A stretch of DNA of 64,000 nucleotides from assembly GCA_015501585.1 (NCBI GenBank), contig JADNRY010000176.1:62001-126000 (forward strand). The letters run 5' to 3'. Below the pieces are notes generated by a model. It had not been told where the DNA came from and searched no databases. It worked only from the letters and a program-made list of their open reading frames with translations. Position numbers and translations under genes: made by a program. Positions 1 through 12,609 of this stretch are shown here, in pieces. This DNA is from Rhodocollybia butyracea. Taxonomy: Eukaryota > Basidiomycota > Agaricomycetes > Agaricales > Omphalotaceae. Positions within the stretch are counted from its first letter, which is position 1. Every line of letters starts with the position of its first letter.

Positions 1-844
1 GGTCTTGTAGCAAGTAATCTTTAGCGCAAATCAGTTTCACCTGAGAATTTAAAGGACGTCCGTTGCACTTCGACTCGACGTTGTTCTGGAATTGAGATAT
101 TCATACTGGGATTCAACGATGTCGCGCCTGCCATGTGGTAGTCAAGTTCATGAAATTTGGAATCAAGGATCTAGAGCCCCGAGAGCAACCCGGGAGGAGG
201 AATAGAAGATAGCCATCGGTGAACCTACAGATACGACAAACACGATATCTTCATCTGAGCCGTTCAATGTCGAACTCTCAGATTTGTTGTCCAATTTGCG
301 AATTCAAGCCGTCTGGTTCCTGTTAGCAACATTTGTTGCACTATGAGCATATTCATGTCGATCCACTACTATAAAGTTGATTCTTGTACTGTAGCCAGCT
401 CGTCGTAGTGTTGGGTCGTGACCGCTGAATGGGCTTCCTGAAGTCGTGGTGAAGCTAACGAAAAGCTGTAACGAAGCTGTCCAGAATCCAGATGAGTCAC
501 GCGCCAGTGAGGCGTTTAACAATACAGCTGGAACTTTTAACAGGAAATTTACCCATATACAGATATCCCGATGCCCCAAGTTTGCAGTAGTATACGTGTG
601 CCATCGGCCTCTTTTGGTCATAACCATTGATTTGAGTTGCGCTAACCGAATCGCCCCTCTATTAACAGGGCTGCATTCACTATGATTTGCTGTTCAAGTG
701 ATCCTGTGCACCTACAGGTTTTGCTGAGTGTTCATTGTACATACTAATACACTTTGGTACTAGTCCAACAGCACGACCAATGTATAACTACTTGAGCAAA
801 TAATCCAGACAGAATGACTTCAGCTAACAAGCTCCCCTCGCTTT
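1..844. other. No gene recognised
   Basis: Only short open frames without family resemblance or plausible splice structure. The 107-aa minus frame at 304-627 and the 79-aa plus frame at 446-685 overlap each other and show no motif. I see no repeat or RNA gene here. Confidence 0.5.
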
Positions 845-2016
845 ATGACAAGCCGAATCCCAGATGTTGTGGAACTTTCCACCAGGCGATACCTTACAGC
901 AGAGTGGCACCGGAAGCTACAAGAGGAGAATGTCGGACGCCCTGGACGTCTGGAAGAGCTTGAGTCCTGTCGCGTAGTCCGTGTGGATCACTATCGAGCA
1001 TCGACAATTACGAGTGTGCCACACGAGTTTATAGTTATTCATATTCAGGTTCATGCTAATTCCCCTCAACACTGTATCCGACTTGACCGGTACCCAAGCA
1101 ACGGAACATTGCGGAGGCAGTATGAAGTCTCGACAAAAAGAACAGCCTTGTGAGTCCAACTGCTGTATAAGACAAAAGATACTCAATTCACAACTTCAAA
1201 GTACGCAATGGGTACGCAATTTCCAGACCATAACGGGCTGGGGGGTGGGAATGGGGACACCACGACTTTGATTTTTCCAGATATTCTGGAAAATGAAATC
1301 AAAGGAAGATATGAACTTGTTCAAGGGGTCAAGCTATACCCTGAAGAAAAAATGGACGTGATTGACTGCGCCTCTCTGGCCGCCGCAATCACTTATTCAT
1401 CCAGATATTATAGTCTCATCCACTATATGTGCTGGTGGTGGTGCGCTGTTTTCTTTCATACAATTGTCGTCCACTATCGCCTTGAAGATCGGATTCAGAA
1501 AGGACCACTGTTCCGACTTGGCGGGCGACTGATTATTTTTAGAGGAATGCTAGCCTGGAGAATAATACGGTCTGCTTCGGAGTTGTACCTGGTCCCTGAT
1601 GGAAATTACGGCCAAGCAGTCAACGGTGTAAGACCTATCACTATTTCCAAATGTAACTGGACTGTTGGAGTTGAGAGATGGCGGGGTGTTTCCATTTTCA
1701 AAATAAATCATGTGAGTAACCAGGTTAGTCCTGCCAAGGAATAAAACTATAGAAGAACTGAAAATTTCCATAGCCACTTGGAGGCCCAGAAAACAGACTG
1801 ATAGATCATACAGGGATGATTTCAAAGTATAATGAACTTCGGACACAGACTCGAAAAAACATTCAGACACTTACTGCTGCAGAAATGGAAAACCGAAAGA
1901 TACAATTATGGAAGGCAAGAAGAGAAAATCTGTTGCTAAAAAGGAAGTATGAGGAGATCAAGGGCTTGATAATGGAACTCGAATCAAGAAAAGATGTTTT
2001 GACTACTTTACACTAG
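845..2016 (+). pseudogene. Hypothetical protein, paralogue A of a convergent pair; probably decaying
   Basis: Function is unknown. Three blocks match the neighbouring minus-strand gene at 2224-3337: an N-terminal block (from ATG 845; VVELS..EWHRKLQEEN, then PHEFIVIHI), a middle block at about 1227-1690 (MDVIDCASLAAAI, then an aromatic hydrophobic stretch with CWWW, then KGPLFRLGGR), and a C-terminal coiled-coil exon (about 1815-2016, rich in Glu, Lys, Arg) ending in TAG. A donor GTGAGT follows codon 103, and another GTGAGT follows FKINH near 1709. No acceptor between 1172 and 1227 restores the reading frame of the middle block after the first donor (phase 2). I therefore suspect a broken copy, although an unusual splice is possible. 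The paralogue splices cleanly at the same place. No known domain was recognised. Confidence 0.5.
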
Positions 2017-2223
2017 AAAATCGCCGACTGCGCTCGGAATGACCATGTCTGTGATAAGTTCTATCCAAATGCTATCCACATAGGTAGATATGCACACATG
2101 TGTACTCTCGCTTAGATGAGAACAATTGTTGCCAGTGTCCTGCTGTACCAGTAATAGAATGTATCAGAGCTTGCAATCGGATTAGGATACTGAGTAATCA
2201 GAGGGAAATCCACTTACCATGGT

Positions 2224-3337
2224 CTAATCATGAATTGTCGTTGATTGCGACCTTGCCTCAAGAAGCTGGTGCTGAAGAAGAATGAAATTCCTCTCAAGCT
2301 CAGCATATCTGGTTTTCAAGATCTGCTGCTCCCCTCCAGCTTCAGCCACGTTTACCCAGATCGCTTCCCAAGTCTCAATCCGACGGTTTGTGTACCTTTC
2401 CATCATCCCTTTTACATGATTTCGTTCCGGCTGCATTTCCTGTACTGCTTCCAACCTTTCATAGTCCTCTCGCATGATTTCTGTATCCTCCTCCACTGAT
2501 GTCTCAGTGCTACCCCGTGCCCCATCGCGATCCGTGAGGTGGCAGTACCACTGAAAGTGTCAACTGGAATATGCAACTCGCCGCGAGAACCGATCATGCT
2601 CCAGGACGTGCCCCGAATGACCACTCGCCCACCCAATTTGAATAAAGGTCCCTTTACAACCTCATTTTCAAGATTGTAGCATGCAACAACGGTGCGGAAG
2701 AAGATGGCACTCCACCACCAGCACATATGACTCCGAAGGCTGTAGTTTCTGGAGGATTCGGTGATAACAGCAGCCAAGCAAGCACAATCAATGACATTCA
2801 TTGTTGCCTTGGATAAAGCAACAGATTGAACAAGTTTGTATCCTTTGGCCTGTCTCGCTCTTGAGAAGTCGTCGGGACCCTGTATGAACACGCGGTCAGC
2901 CTCGCCGCTGCCAGCACCCACGGCGATCAAGGTTTGGTTACTTGACTCTAGCACTCTTAAATATATAGTTATCATTATCGTCACTGATGTCTCGAAAATA
3001 TACTAGGCACTTACGAAGCACCGGACACTACCTCCTTTCCCCTCGCGCAAGAATTTTCAGATGGTTTGAGTGGCCACCTATCCGGCAATCTCTCGAGCTG
3101 AATGCACCGTGTTTCTTTATTTTCTGAAACCTCGATCCTTGCTATAATAAACTCATGCGGCATCAGCCCAGAGCTCTGTCTATAATGCTCTACCATCGTC
3201 ACTTGGCATAACTCGAGATCCCTCAGACGTCCAGATTGGTCCCAGTTTTCGTCCCGCAACCTTGCGAGCCATTCGGTTGTGGGAAGCGTCACCTCCCGCA
3301 TTTCCACGACGTTGGTAATGGTTTTCTTCGTTGGCAT
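2224..3337 (-). CDS. Hypothetical protein, paralogue B of a convergent pair
   Basis: Three exons join in frame: 3337-3015, 2940-2549 and 2495-2224, with introns 2941-3014 (GTAAGT donor) and 2496-2548 (53 nt). The predicted protein is about 328 aa. Residues 1-108 form a soluble block (PHEFIIARIEV). The middle has MNVIDCACLAAVI, then an aromatic hydrophobic stretch with CWWWSAIFFRTVV that could sit in or on a membrane, then KGPLFKLGGRVVIRG. The last exon is a strongly charged coiled coil (repeated E, R, L, Q) that ends at TAG in 2224-2226. It is convergent with a paralogous, probably broken gene at 845-2016. I recognise this as a kind of hypothetical protein common in Agaricomycetes but cannot assign a function. 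The start is the first Met of the conserved block. Confidence 0.65.
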
Positions 3338-5626
3338 AATGTCAAGTGGGGATTTATCGGCGAATGGGACCGAAATGAAAACAAGGAAGTGAGCAAAGAC
3401 TTGAGCTGCAGCATTGACATAGGAAGGGAATGAGGTTTAAAGCTGAAATCACTAGTATATGACACGTTTCTGGGAGGTCCGAGTTCTTTCTTTAGCATAG
3501 ATCGATGTACTTAAATACATACACGTGTAAGATTTTAACGGGGAATCGATACCAAGGCTTCAATACTAGCCGCAAGGAAGGAAGAATTTCTCACAAAGCA
3601 TGGTCCAAGAGTAGGAATAGCTGTCACCTGGACTCCGTCTACCTCCATTTATTAGCCTCAAAAGTAGCCGACGTAAACGTACTCATTGAAAGTGCGTATT
3701 CAGGCAACAGAGAAGGCAAGATCGAGCTTTTTTTATGCCTTCCTTGGAGATTACTATGCTGCTTCTAGCCTCCACCTTGCAGTGAATCTATGTGGGTAAC
3801 GTAAGTAATCTGTTATTGTTTCAATTCCAGCTTCAAGTCGTAAGCTTCTCTGTTTGCTGTGAAACGGTGAAATTTGACTCAAGATTCTCAGCTTTGACCA
3901 TGCTAAAAAAGGTGCTTTGGCTCACCGGAAGTATACTGGCTAATAGTGTGGAATAGCTAGCTAGTTACAAGGCGAGAGGAAGGATAACATACTCTGGCAA
4001 TGAACAACAGCATTGACCGATTTAATATTTATATGGCAGTACTTAATTGGAGCAATACTTAGATGGAAGGAAATGTATTAAGCCAGTCTCAAGGAAAAAG
4101 CCAGCTATGCCTGTTTCGTGTGCACCTATATAAATCTGGAACGTAATGCGACGAGCTATGACGATACTGAGTACCCATGAGCTCAACTCCATCGATGGCA
4201 AGCTCTAATGACGGTACTATCGATGTCTAGTTTTCTTCTTATGTGCTAAGTAGATCTGAAAATCCAATCCTATCAATCTTCTCTGGAGACTTTCTTTGTA
4301 TACCACTTCCTCGTAGCCACTTGAGTTTCCGTTCGCTCCCTATAATTCCACTGTGTGTGGTATCGCCTTTGGATTAAGCTTTGCATCGATGAGTAACGAA
4401 CTCTTGTTCTTGCAACTCAACCTTTTCGTCCGTTACTGAATTGGACTACACGTTTTGTTAATGTATATACATCGATTACTATTTAGACTCTGGTAATCCT
4501 TATATCCACCGTGAACAAGCCTATGGGACTCGAAACTCCCTCCCCTTCGCATACAGCAAACACCACTTCTCCAAGTTCAGTCTTCTCTTAATCCTTCCCC
4601 TTGCAATTGCTCAGGTATCTATACTTTCTGGCTCAGACTGACAAAGCCCCAGACCTGAGAACTGACAGTTCCCATGTTCATGTCGGATTGAAGCGAGTTA
4701 TGGTGGGGACCATGCAAGTCACCGCACGACAGATGATCGATGAGGACTCCTCCGAGATCATAATAAGACACACGCGCCGCTGCTGCTCCATGGAGGTTGT
4801 TATATTCAGCACCGGTAACCGCCGACTCCAAGCCAACGGCGCATTGAAAGGGGTGCAGTAAGTACACGAGCACATAATTACCTCGAGGTAGATCGCTCAC
4901 AGGTAAATAATTCATTTCGTCAGGAGGTTGAAGTTATCGGTTCAGCATTTCTATTGCCTACAAGCGAAAAGACCTCAGGCTATTGCGCGCGAGGTGAGCG
5001 CGGCATCGCAGAAACTTTAATGTTACGTCGTAAGACTCCGATGAGCACGCAAGGTATTTGAGGCATATGCCCCATCCAAAAGGATAAGATCGGATGAAGA
5101 CAAAATTAGATGAGTCATAGCAAGTAGAGAAATATAGAAGGCCAAAGCTGCATATTTTAAGCTTAATTCGAGTCAAATATTATCTCAGAAGCTCAGGGAA
5201 TTGACAATATTTATTAACGATAATGAAATCTTGATCAAAACATTGATCCACTTTCGATACAGCTGTCCGTTCAATGACATAGAATACAAACATAGCACTC
5301 CGGAAATATCAATGCGACCTCGGTCTTGCCTCGGGCTGAGATAGGTCGTTGTTGATAATCATTCATCACCCCTTCGTCAGTCTTCCGACTGAGGCGACTT
5401 GAATGTCAGCCACTCTTTCTTTGAGAGCGGCTGTTACCTCTTAACACCCCACCTCTTCCCCATGCTCCAGTAGTTCCCCGAGTCTACACCCATGGCAAAT
5501 TCCGGAGTTTATGATCATTGTCCGTCAATACCTAGGCCAAAGATTTGATTGCGTTAGAGCGAGAGTCACAGTGCTCATATACAAACTTGCCTCATTTCAA
5601 GGGATTGGCAAGCCTCACTGGGGGGT
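3338..5626. other. Intergenic, no gene supported
   Basis: AT-rich sequence with scattered short frames. A 98-aa minus frame at 4619-4915 and an overlapping 86-aa plus frame at 4601-4861 are the only longer ones. Neither shows a recognised domain. A shared promoter region for the minus-strand gene ending at 3337 must lie just right of 3340, but I could not identify a convincing TATA box. Confidence 0.4.
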
Positions 5627-6090
5627 TTATATAGGCCTCGAGGAACCAGTTTCAAAATCACTAAAAAACCATCTTGTCAATCTATTTACTTTCAGCCATT
5701 CCATTCCACTTACAATGGACAAACTTATAGTACTCATCTGTGCACGTCGTAGTTGATGTTTCCGTCGCCTTCGAATCAACCAGTATGCAATGATGATAAG
5801 AAAAAGCAAGACAATGCCCCGATTGCGCCTCCTAATGCTTTTGATGTTGACGTTGACTTGCTGTTAACAGCATCATCTGAACTGGTTCCTGAGGGTGTGG
5901 GGGATGGTGTGGGTGAAGTAGTTGAAAGAGGTGTACTACTGCTAGAGGGAATGGGTGAAGTAGCTGAGGAGATTGTAGAGGTATGTGGAATAGTTGCAGA
6001 GAGTGTAGAGGAGGTGTGCGAAGTAGCTGAAGAGAGTGTGGTGGTAGTATCATGAGTTGTAGAGACAGTGACTAAAAAAAGTAGCATCAT
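5627..6090 (-). pseudogene. Fragment of single-pass Ser/Thr-rich membrane protein (family member 4)
   Basis: Read on the minus strand, 6053-5870 encodes a long Ser/Thr/Pro-rich stalk with repeated HTSS/SATS-like units. A glycine-rich start of a transmembrane segment follows (KALGGAIGAL), and then the frame breaks. Adding one base near 5830 restores the expected end of the segment, LIIIAYWLIRRRRK, which is open in the neighbouring frame from 5809. The same layout (stalk, GGxIGA transmembrane helix, AYWLIRR-type stop-transfer basics) occurs in the genes at 18452, 21377 and 37420. The C-terminal coiled-coil exon found in those genes was not found here. I read it as a truncated relic with a one-base deletion. 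An extra 5' exon may lie at about 6100-6160. Confidence 0.55.
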
Positions 6091-9053
6091 TCAAGGAAGC
6101 TTTGGAAGAAAGCATCTGAGTGGCCGCACCAATAGTGTGTACTATAGTAATGGGCCCGGAGACTGGGCCCGGAGAATTTAAACTGGGGAAAGAGAAGGGG
6201 AAAGTTATTGTCGGGAAGGGCAAGGGCTCAATAATGCCTGAGAACTGTGGGATCTCCGATCCGGTGCACTCCTTATTCCGAGAGCGTTAGTTTAATCAGC
6301 CAAACATCGGGTTTTTTTTTGCAGGCTTACCAGCGGGAAGAGAGAACAAAGATCAACCATGTTTTCCTGGAAAAGAGGGGGGTGGGCAACGGAGGGTTGT
6401 GTCTGTACGACATACATTTTATGGTCTTATAGTGGCTCAGGTCCATTGCCTTGGAAATCCTTGACTGAGATGCGGACTCAGCGGGGCGTCTAGGATACCA
6501 ACATTTATAACACATTCTATGGATACCATGGTCAGTGTCCTACCGACCTGCTTGTAGGTTACGAGCAGCACTTCATAGATCATGACTTTTCACAACCTGG
6601 TCTTCAGCAAGGTGATACGTATTATGTACAGCACCGGCATAACTTCTTCCAATACGTTCGTTGATATCAAATACTGTCCCCAGAAACAATGGATCCTTGA
6701 TAAGAGGTTCTTCAACTGGAGGATACAAGGCACATCTTTCTACTCCGCCTATTATATCCAAATCCCTCATCTGCCACCCTCAGTATGAACCGTACTTGAT
6801 TCTAGTCTACTTGTCGATCAACATCCCGAGGCGCCACACTATTAATAGATTCAACTGAAACTTTAGTTTTCAGAGCTCGGCGAGCGTGAAACGGTACGCT
6901 AAAATCTTGGATACCACATATTGAAGCGAGCTGTATGCGGGGCTTAATCGAGTTGACTCCCTGTAGGTTTCCCATCCCAACCAGATCTGCAAGTGCCTCT
7001 GTGATCCCTAATCCATTCTAGGTATATCTGGAGTATATACTCAGTGGGGAACAATTAGATTTCATTCCAGTAGTAGAGTAGTAAGAGCAGTGTATGTGAT
7101 AGAAAGATGGAACGGAATGGATAATGGGGCGTGGCACGCGGAAAGCAGCGTCGAATGGACATGAACCATGGGCCATGCTCGTCCATGTACGAAATCCGAA
7201 TTCTGGGTTTCAAACCTCTTATCTCCAGAGTTTTTTTGCATGCCGAAATATCCGTTGCGGCAGTGTGCTCGCTATGTGGATCGCCTAGGATCGCCTGCGC
7301 TACCAGGTTCATTGATAATGGTAAGCAAATACAATCTGACGCTGATCCCATTCACTGCCAGTCAACAGCGAGGGCAGTGTAGCCATTGGACAGAAATTTA
7401 AGCAATTTCGGGGGTCAGGCGTTCGAAAGGAGTTGAATGGACGATAGACTCGTAAAATGGACAGAAAGGAAAAAGTAGTAACATCGATGATTTTGTGATG
7501 TAGACTGCGTCGTACCACTTCCCTATCGTCTTTCCCAGTGTGTTCACGGTGGTTGGATTTTTCAGGGAGAACAGACACTGGCAGGGTACGGGGGCACCGT
7601 CGGAAACCATTACAGCGAATGCACAGTCTAATGGACGATAGTGAGAACCAATGAAACCTCGTCAAACGATCCAAGACATTCAGACCACCGTTACGGCTCA
7701 GTTCCAGAAAGAATGATCAATCACAAACTTCTTGACTTGTGATATTGTTCGTAAGACTATGAGAAGATGAAAAGATGAGAAGCTGTGATGATATCATCGC
7801 CTTGGGTTCGTGGTTCTGGCGAGCTTTGGTTTCGCCGATTTGATAAGTAACCGCAACCCATATGTAGTAGTACAATCCTTTCTCCAGTCTCCACACCCAT
7901 CAAATATAGATCTAGAGGCCATGCAGATGTTGGTAACTGGAAGAGGGTATCAGACGTGTTCGTAGAGAGAGTTTGGAAGTCAAGAGTGGAGGATCTGAGG
8001 TCTTATCCGCCCGCCGAATACCGTTCTCCAATATATAGATTTACACTTTGACATTGTTTCCGCCCGAAGTAGGGATATTATTATTTGCGATGTACCTGTT
8101 CCGTTTCAAAACACTCTGAGATCTTCGAACGGGTGGCGCTCAATTCTCGAATGTCCCTGTGTTCTCGAATGTCTCTGTGTCTGAGTCCTGACGCGGACGG
8201 TACAGTCGCGGGGCTTGGGTGTGGGCGCCGAGGCTTGGTGCCAATGCAGTCTTCAAAGCTGAGAGGAATACACTTGAGGACTCTTCTGAAGAGACACTGT
8301 AGAACCGTTAACGAGAGCCGTGGTATAGGATTAGAAACTTCAAACTTTTCAAGCCCACAAATGATTGCGTTACAGAAGGATTCTAAGTGAATAAGTGTTG
8401 GATTCAGCGTACCTCAATATCAATACGGGCCAATTTCATCGCTCTTTCCAACCAAAAAAATTAGTAGCCGAAAAAGGCCTATGCGTCGACGGTTGACCGC
8501 AGTTCCAGCTATTTTTCGTATCGTATCGTATCCTCTTGAGCGAATGAAGGAAACCAGGTGAAATTGAATCCAGAGTGTGTCCGCACGCACTACACCATCA
8601 CCGTCGTATGAAATCAACGATAGAAAGAAGTGCCTTCCCCGACTCTGACCGAAGGGAAGGGAGGGTCTTGTAGGTGCCAATTGAGTGTTGGATTCTTCAA
8701 AAACCGCCAGATCGGGTAGTTCTTTCCCACCTGATCTTCAGCCGCCGTGCCAGTTGTTTCATGTCGAGCCGCTATGCCGGCTAGTCTGTTTTTCGATGAT
8801 CTCCATCATAACCATGAATGTTTCGGATCACTGCCGGGAGGCTCATGCCCAATTAGGCTATGCGGGCGCACATGACCTACCGGCATCACCAAGGCATGGC
8901 AATTCTTCTCGTTCCTCGTACTTCCCCTCTTTTGAGCTTGCTTTCACAATTTATAATTCACTCTTCTGAACAATCTTGAAATAAACCGCTCGGCATATGT
9001 AATTGAAAGGAATATCCCTTTCTGGGATATATCCGGAACGAGCTCTCCATTTG
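6091..9053. other. Intergenic, no gene supported
   Basis: Short frames only. The 121-aa minus frame at 7309-7674 and the 101-aa plus frame at 8085-8390 show no domain and no splice context that I could use. There is a short tandem near 8141-8180 (a TCGAATGTCTCTGTG-like unit twice) and a CGTATCGTATC run near 8516-8530. Confidence 0.4.
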
Positions 9054-9347
9054 TGCACCTCGTCATCACACCAATCAATAGATGTAAGCCTGGTAAGATG
9101 GGCCCCACATGCCAGGCCCCCTTCCCTTGATTCGCGTCTTTCCCTACACTGCGAATATTTCTGCTAATAATTCTAGATATCTTGAATAAGGTAAGAGTCT
9201 AGAAGGTCCATAGAACCTTCATGTAAGCTACATAAAACTGGTACGACAAAGTTTCGTAATTCCATCTGTTGCCAAGACTTGGGTTATCAGGCCTCCATGA
9301 TCCATCAAACACTGCCCGCCTGCTGTTAGCCCGCCCGTTGTCCCGCC
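9054..9347 (+). repeat. Left arm of long inverted repeat
   Basis: Pairs with 12300-12609. It contains a GC-rich stretch of repeated CCCGCC motifs at its inner end (9301-9347). Confidence 0.75.
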
Positions 9348-12299
9348 TTGCTATTTTACAAATCACATGGAACCCGCCGTCTCTTCACCTGCCAGTGTCC
9401 CGCCCTGTTATTTTTAGCCGCAGCCAACACAGATCCCACTGTCTCTTCGCCTGCGTGCATTGTATTGGATTCCGTCCCACTGTCCCGCTGGCATTTGTCC
9501 TTGCTTTGCGGAATCTCCCTTTCCCGGGCAGAATTTTACGCAGTCTTCAACTGGGTTTTGCGCGCACACTTTGCTTAGCTTTTTGTGCCTATTCAAAGCA
9601 TCTCAATACTCGATGTAAACCTCAAGGCCTCAGTACAGAATTACAAAGTGCTCTAGATGATATCTCTGGAGACGTGATCCTCTTGACTTCCAAGGATCCG
9701 ACATGGAGGTTGACGGCATAGGCCTCGTATAACGGCGATTCAACAATGGGTGGGTTTTATTGAGAAATACATCTGCTGGAAATATGGTACCTTGTCTCCA
9801 ATGCAGCCTGCTACTGCTGGCTGGGAATTCTCTATCAAAGTAATTGACCTTTATGGCACTCTCACTCGTGAAGCGGCTTCCCCCAAAAAATGAAACAAAA
9901 GCCACCTCGGCCCTAGTTCAAGTAGGATACCTCCCTGCTTCGCCTGAGTTGCCGTCAACTGCAATGTCTTTGCGCAATTATTCTAAGGCGCGCATCTTGG
10001 GGTCGCTGGAAAAGTGCCTGTTGACTGGAAGGTACACGTGGAATGAAAGATATGAGCAGCACATGCCTGGAGGAAAATATATCACTGGCACGCTGGAGAA
10101 GTGCAGCATAACAGGGAAACCCCGCCTCATGCTTCTTACACTTCCTGTATATCTTTAAACGTAGTGCTGCACAGGCAGCATTTTTCTAGTCCACATGACT
10201 TGCTTTATTACTTTCGACGACACAGTTGCGGAGACTTGGCAGAACAGGTGCCATCATTTTCACTTGGTAAGGAGCGGGTACCCGCCATCCTGTCGGCATT
10301 GCGCCTCATTGCGCCCATTGACCCGCCTTTGCTTCTGAAGTATCAAATGCATGCAGCACCAGTGGCGCGTTAACTCTGATAAGTTTTTATATGTTTTATT
10401 TACCTTCTTATGTAGTCAAATTATATAATTCTTTCATCGTGATTGCTCAACACTTTGAAAGGCGGCAAAGCTAGATGTCTTCTAGAACCGCGGTTTGCAT
10501 ACAGATTGAAGTTTGTATAATATATAAAAAGATAAATATAGCTGATTAAGTCGCAAATCCAAACCTACGTAGGTTCTGGTAACCCGCGTGTGTGAGTATT
10601 TGTCCCAGCATTTAAGAAAGCGGCCTCTTTCGGGTGCCTTTTTCACCAAACAAATCTACTTATAGATGGTATAGCTACACCCACAGACTCTGTATGATTA
10701 GGTCTACAATGAGCTGTCATTTTTATGTATCCTAAAATTTACGAAGTTGGAAAGTGTAGCAGAGACAGTCAAAATGTAACTGAAGTTATGTTTAATGGTC
10801 AAACAGATGCAGCACAATGACATGTGGAGCGATGCGTTTTAAAATACATACAAAGGTCTATTAGCTCTAACGGAAGCCTTCTGCATTAGTGAAGTAGCTT
10901 AAAACTTTCTTGATCCAGCTTGCTCGACGTTGCAAGCATTGAAGTCAAGTGTTGGACTGGCAGGCCGACACAAGCTCAACTCGTCTTTAAGTACAAAAAA
11001 ACATAGCCATGAAGGCAAATGATATAGTTACATTCTAAGTACAGAGCCCAAGCCCCTCAAGTCTGGAATATAGATTTAAGCCCATTTCTCAGTGCCCTTC
11101 CTTACGCACTCTCTCTTCTTCAGCCTGCTTGGCGAAGCCCAGTATTTCTCCTCAGTCTGTCAACCCAACAAAATTTACCTCCGGCACCAAAGGAAAGGCA
11201 AGACTGGCAAGTTGCCAAAGTCACTAAGGGATGTAAACAGTACGAGGGCCAGAGTTAAACGCTGGGAGGCCATTACACTGTTTTCGAAGATGCAAATAAG
11301 AGAGCTGTCACTAGCGAGGAGGCGGTCAAACTGTGTACTGCAAAGTTCAGACACTATGTACCAGCGGCATAGCCAGATAGATGTGGAAAGGGAGCCGAGT
11401 TGATAAGACAGTCGATAACCACAGCGTTAGCTTCGTCATTCACAACATTCCTAGGTTGCTGAGAGGTAATTCAGTTAATTGAAGTCGGAGAAAAGCTAGG
11501 TACCTACTGTACGGCCTCTGCCATGCACAACACCGGCGTTTGGGTTACTGAAGGGGCCATGGCGGTTGTCTGCTATTGCTTTTCCAGTAAAGCATGCAGC
11601 GAGATGGATATCACATGAGCTTGGGCAGTGACAGAATCTTCTGCGCAGTGGGTAGTGCTTGCGTTACCGTAAACAACAAGTCCCATAACACGATGGTTTG
11701 AGTCATCTTGCTTCGCGACTTTTCGCGGCTGAGCTTCCGTTTCCGGGCGCTGGATTGGGTTGGAGGGGCCAAGTCAGATTCCAGGAGCGATAAAGAAGGT
11801 GGTAATGATGGAGAAGAAAGCACGGATGGCAAAGGAGAGGCCATGGCAGGCAAGGAGGGTGCTGGAAGTGCCGGAACTTCATTGAGGTCGTCATACAAGC
11901 CCGTCGAATGAATGTGACGTTGTCAGAGCATGACAACTAGCTTGCGGCATATGAAACCTCTTTAGTTACAGAACGTCGGGCTTTGGAGATCGCAGGGTTG
12001 TCTGCCGTTTCGCAGGCTGCAGCTCCTGCTCCTACTGTAGCCCCAGCTGCTAGACATTACAACTTCGTAACCATGAGTGTGGTTACTAACATGAGCGGCA
12101 CATCCATTCCTGTAAAGTAGACTACAAGGAAGGAATGTTCCGACGCTGGTAAGTGCCGCAGATTTTGGCGTAGCTTCCATTAAATATACGCAGTTTGCTG
12201 CTCAAGAATACACTGAGTTAAGGCGCCTCGCAAGCAGATAAATGAACGGCGGAGTAACTGCGTTGTTGAGTGGCCATCTATTTGAGGAATCATCGTAAG

Positions 12300-12609
12300 G
12301 GGCGGGACAAGGGGCGGGCTAACAGCAGGCGAGCAGTGTTTGATGGATCATGGCGATGACCTCAGGCCGATAGCTAAGTCTTGGCAACAGATATCATGGA
12401 ATTACTTACAAAACTTCGTTACCGGTTTTATGTAGCTTACATGAAGGTTCTATGGACCTTCTGGACTCTTACCTTATTCAAGATATCTGGAATTATTGGC
12501 AGAAATATTCGCAGTGTAGGGAAAGACGCTAATCAAGGGAAGGGGGCCTGGCATGTGGGGCCCATCTTACCAGGCTTACATTCCTTGATAGGTGTGATGT
12601 CGAGGTGCA
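12300..12609 (-). repeat. Right arm of long inverted repeat
   Basis: Reverse complement of 9054-9347. Small indels make it slightly longer. The inner end carries GGGGCGGGACAAGGGGCGGG. Confidence 0.75.

Larger units (their letters stand above)
9054..12609. mobile_element. 3.56-kb segment bounded by about 300-bp inverted repeats; non-autonomous DNA element
   Basis: The two ends are long inverted repeats. 9054-9347 read forward matches the reverse complement of 12300-12609 at roughly nine bases in ten, starting with TGCACCTCG on both sides. The match includes the internal strings GTAAGCCTGGTAAGATGGG and GCTGTTAGCCCGCCC. Similarity ends abruptly outside the TGCACCTCG motif. Each end is flanked by TTTG, a possible 4-bp target-site duplication, but this is short enough to be chance. 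The interior (9348-12299) contains only short unrelated frames, such as 104 aa at 9844-10158 and 95 aa on the minus strand at 11611-11898. No transposase or reverse transcriptase motif was seen. Alternatives are a fold-back element or an inverted segmental duplication. Confidence 0.6.

Noticed and set aside
7309..7674. 121-aa minus-strand open frame
   Set aside because: No domain, low-complexity feel, and an overlapping open frame in another register. No splice partners found.
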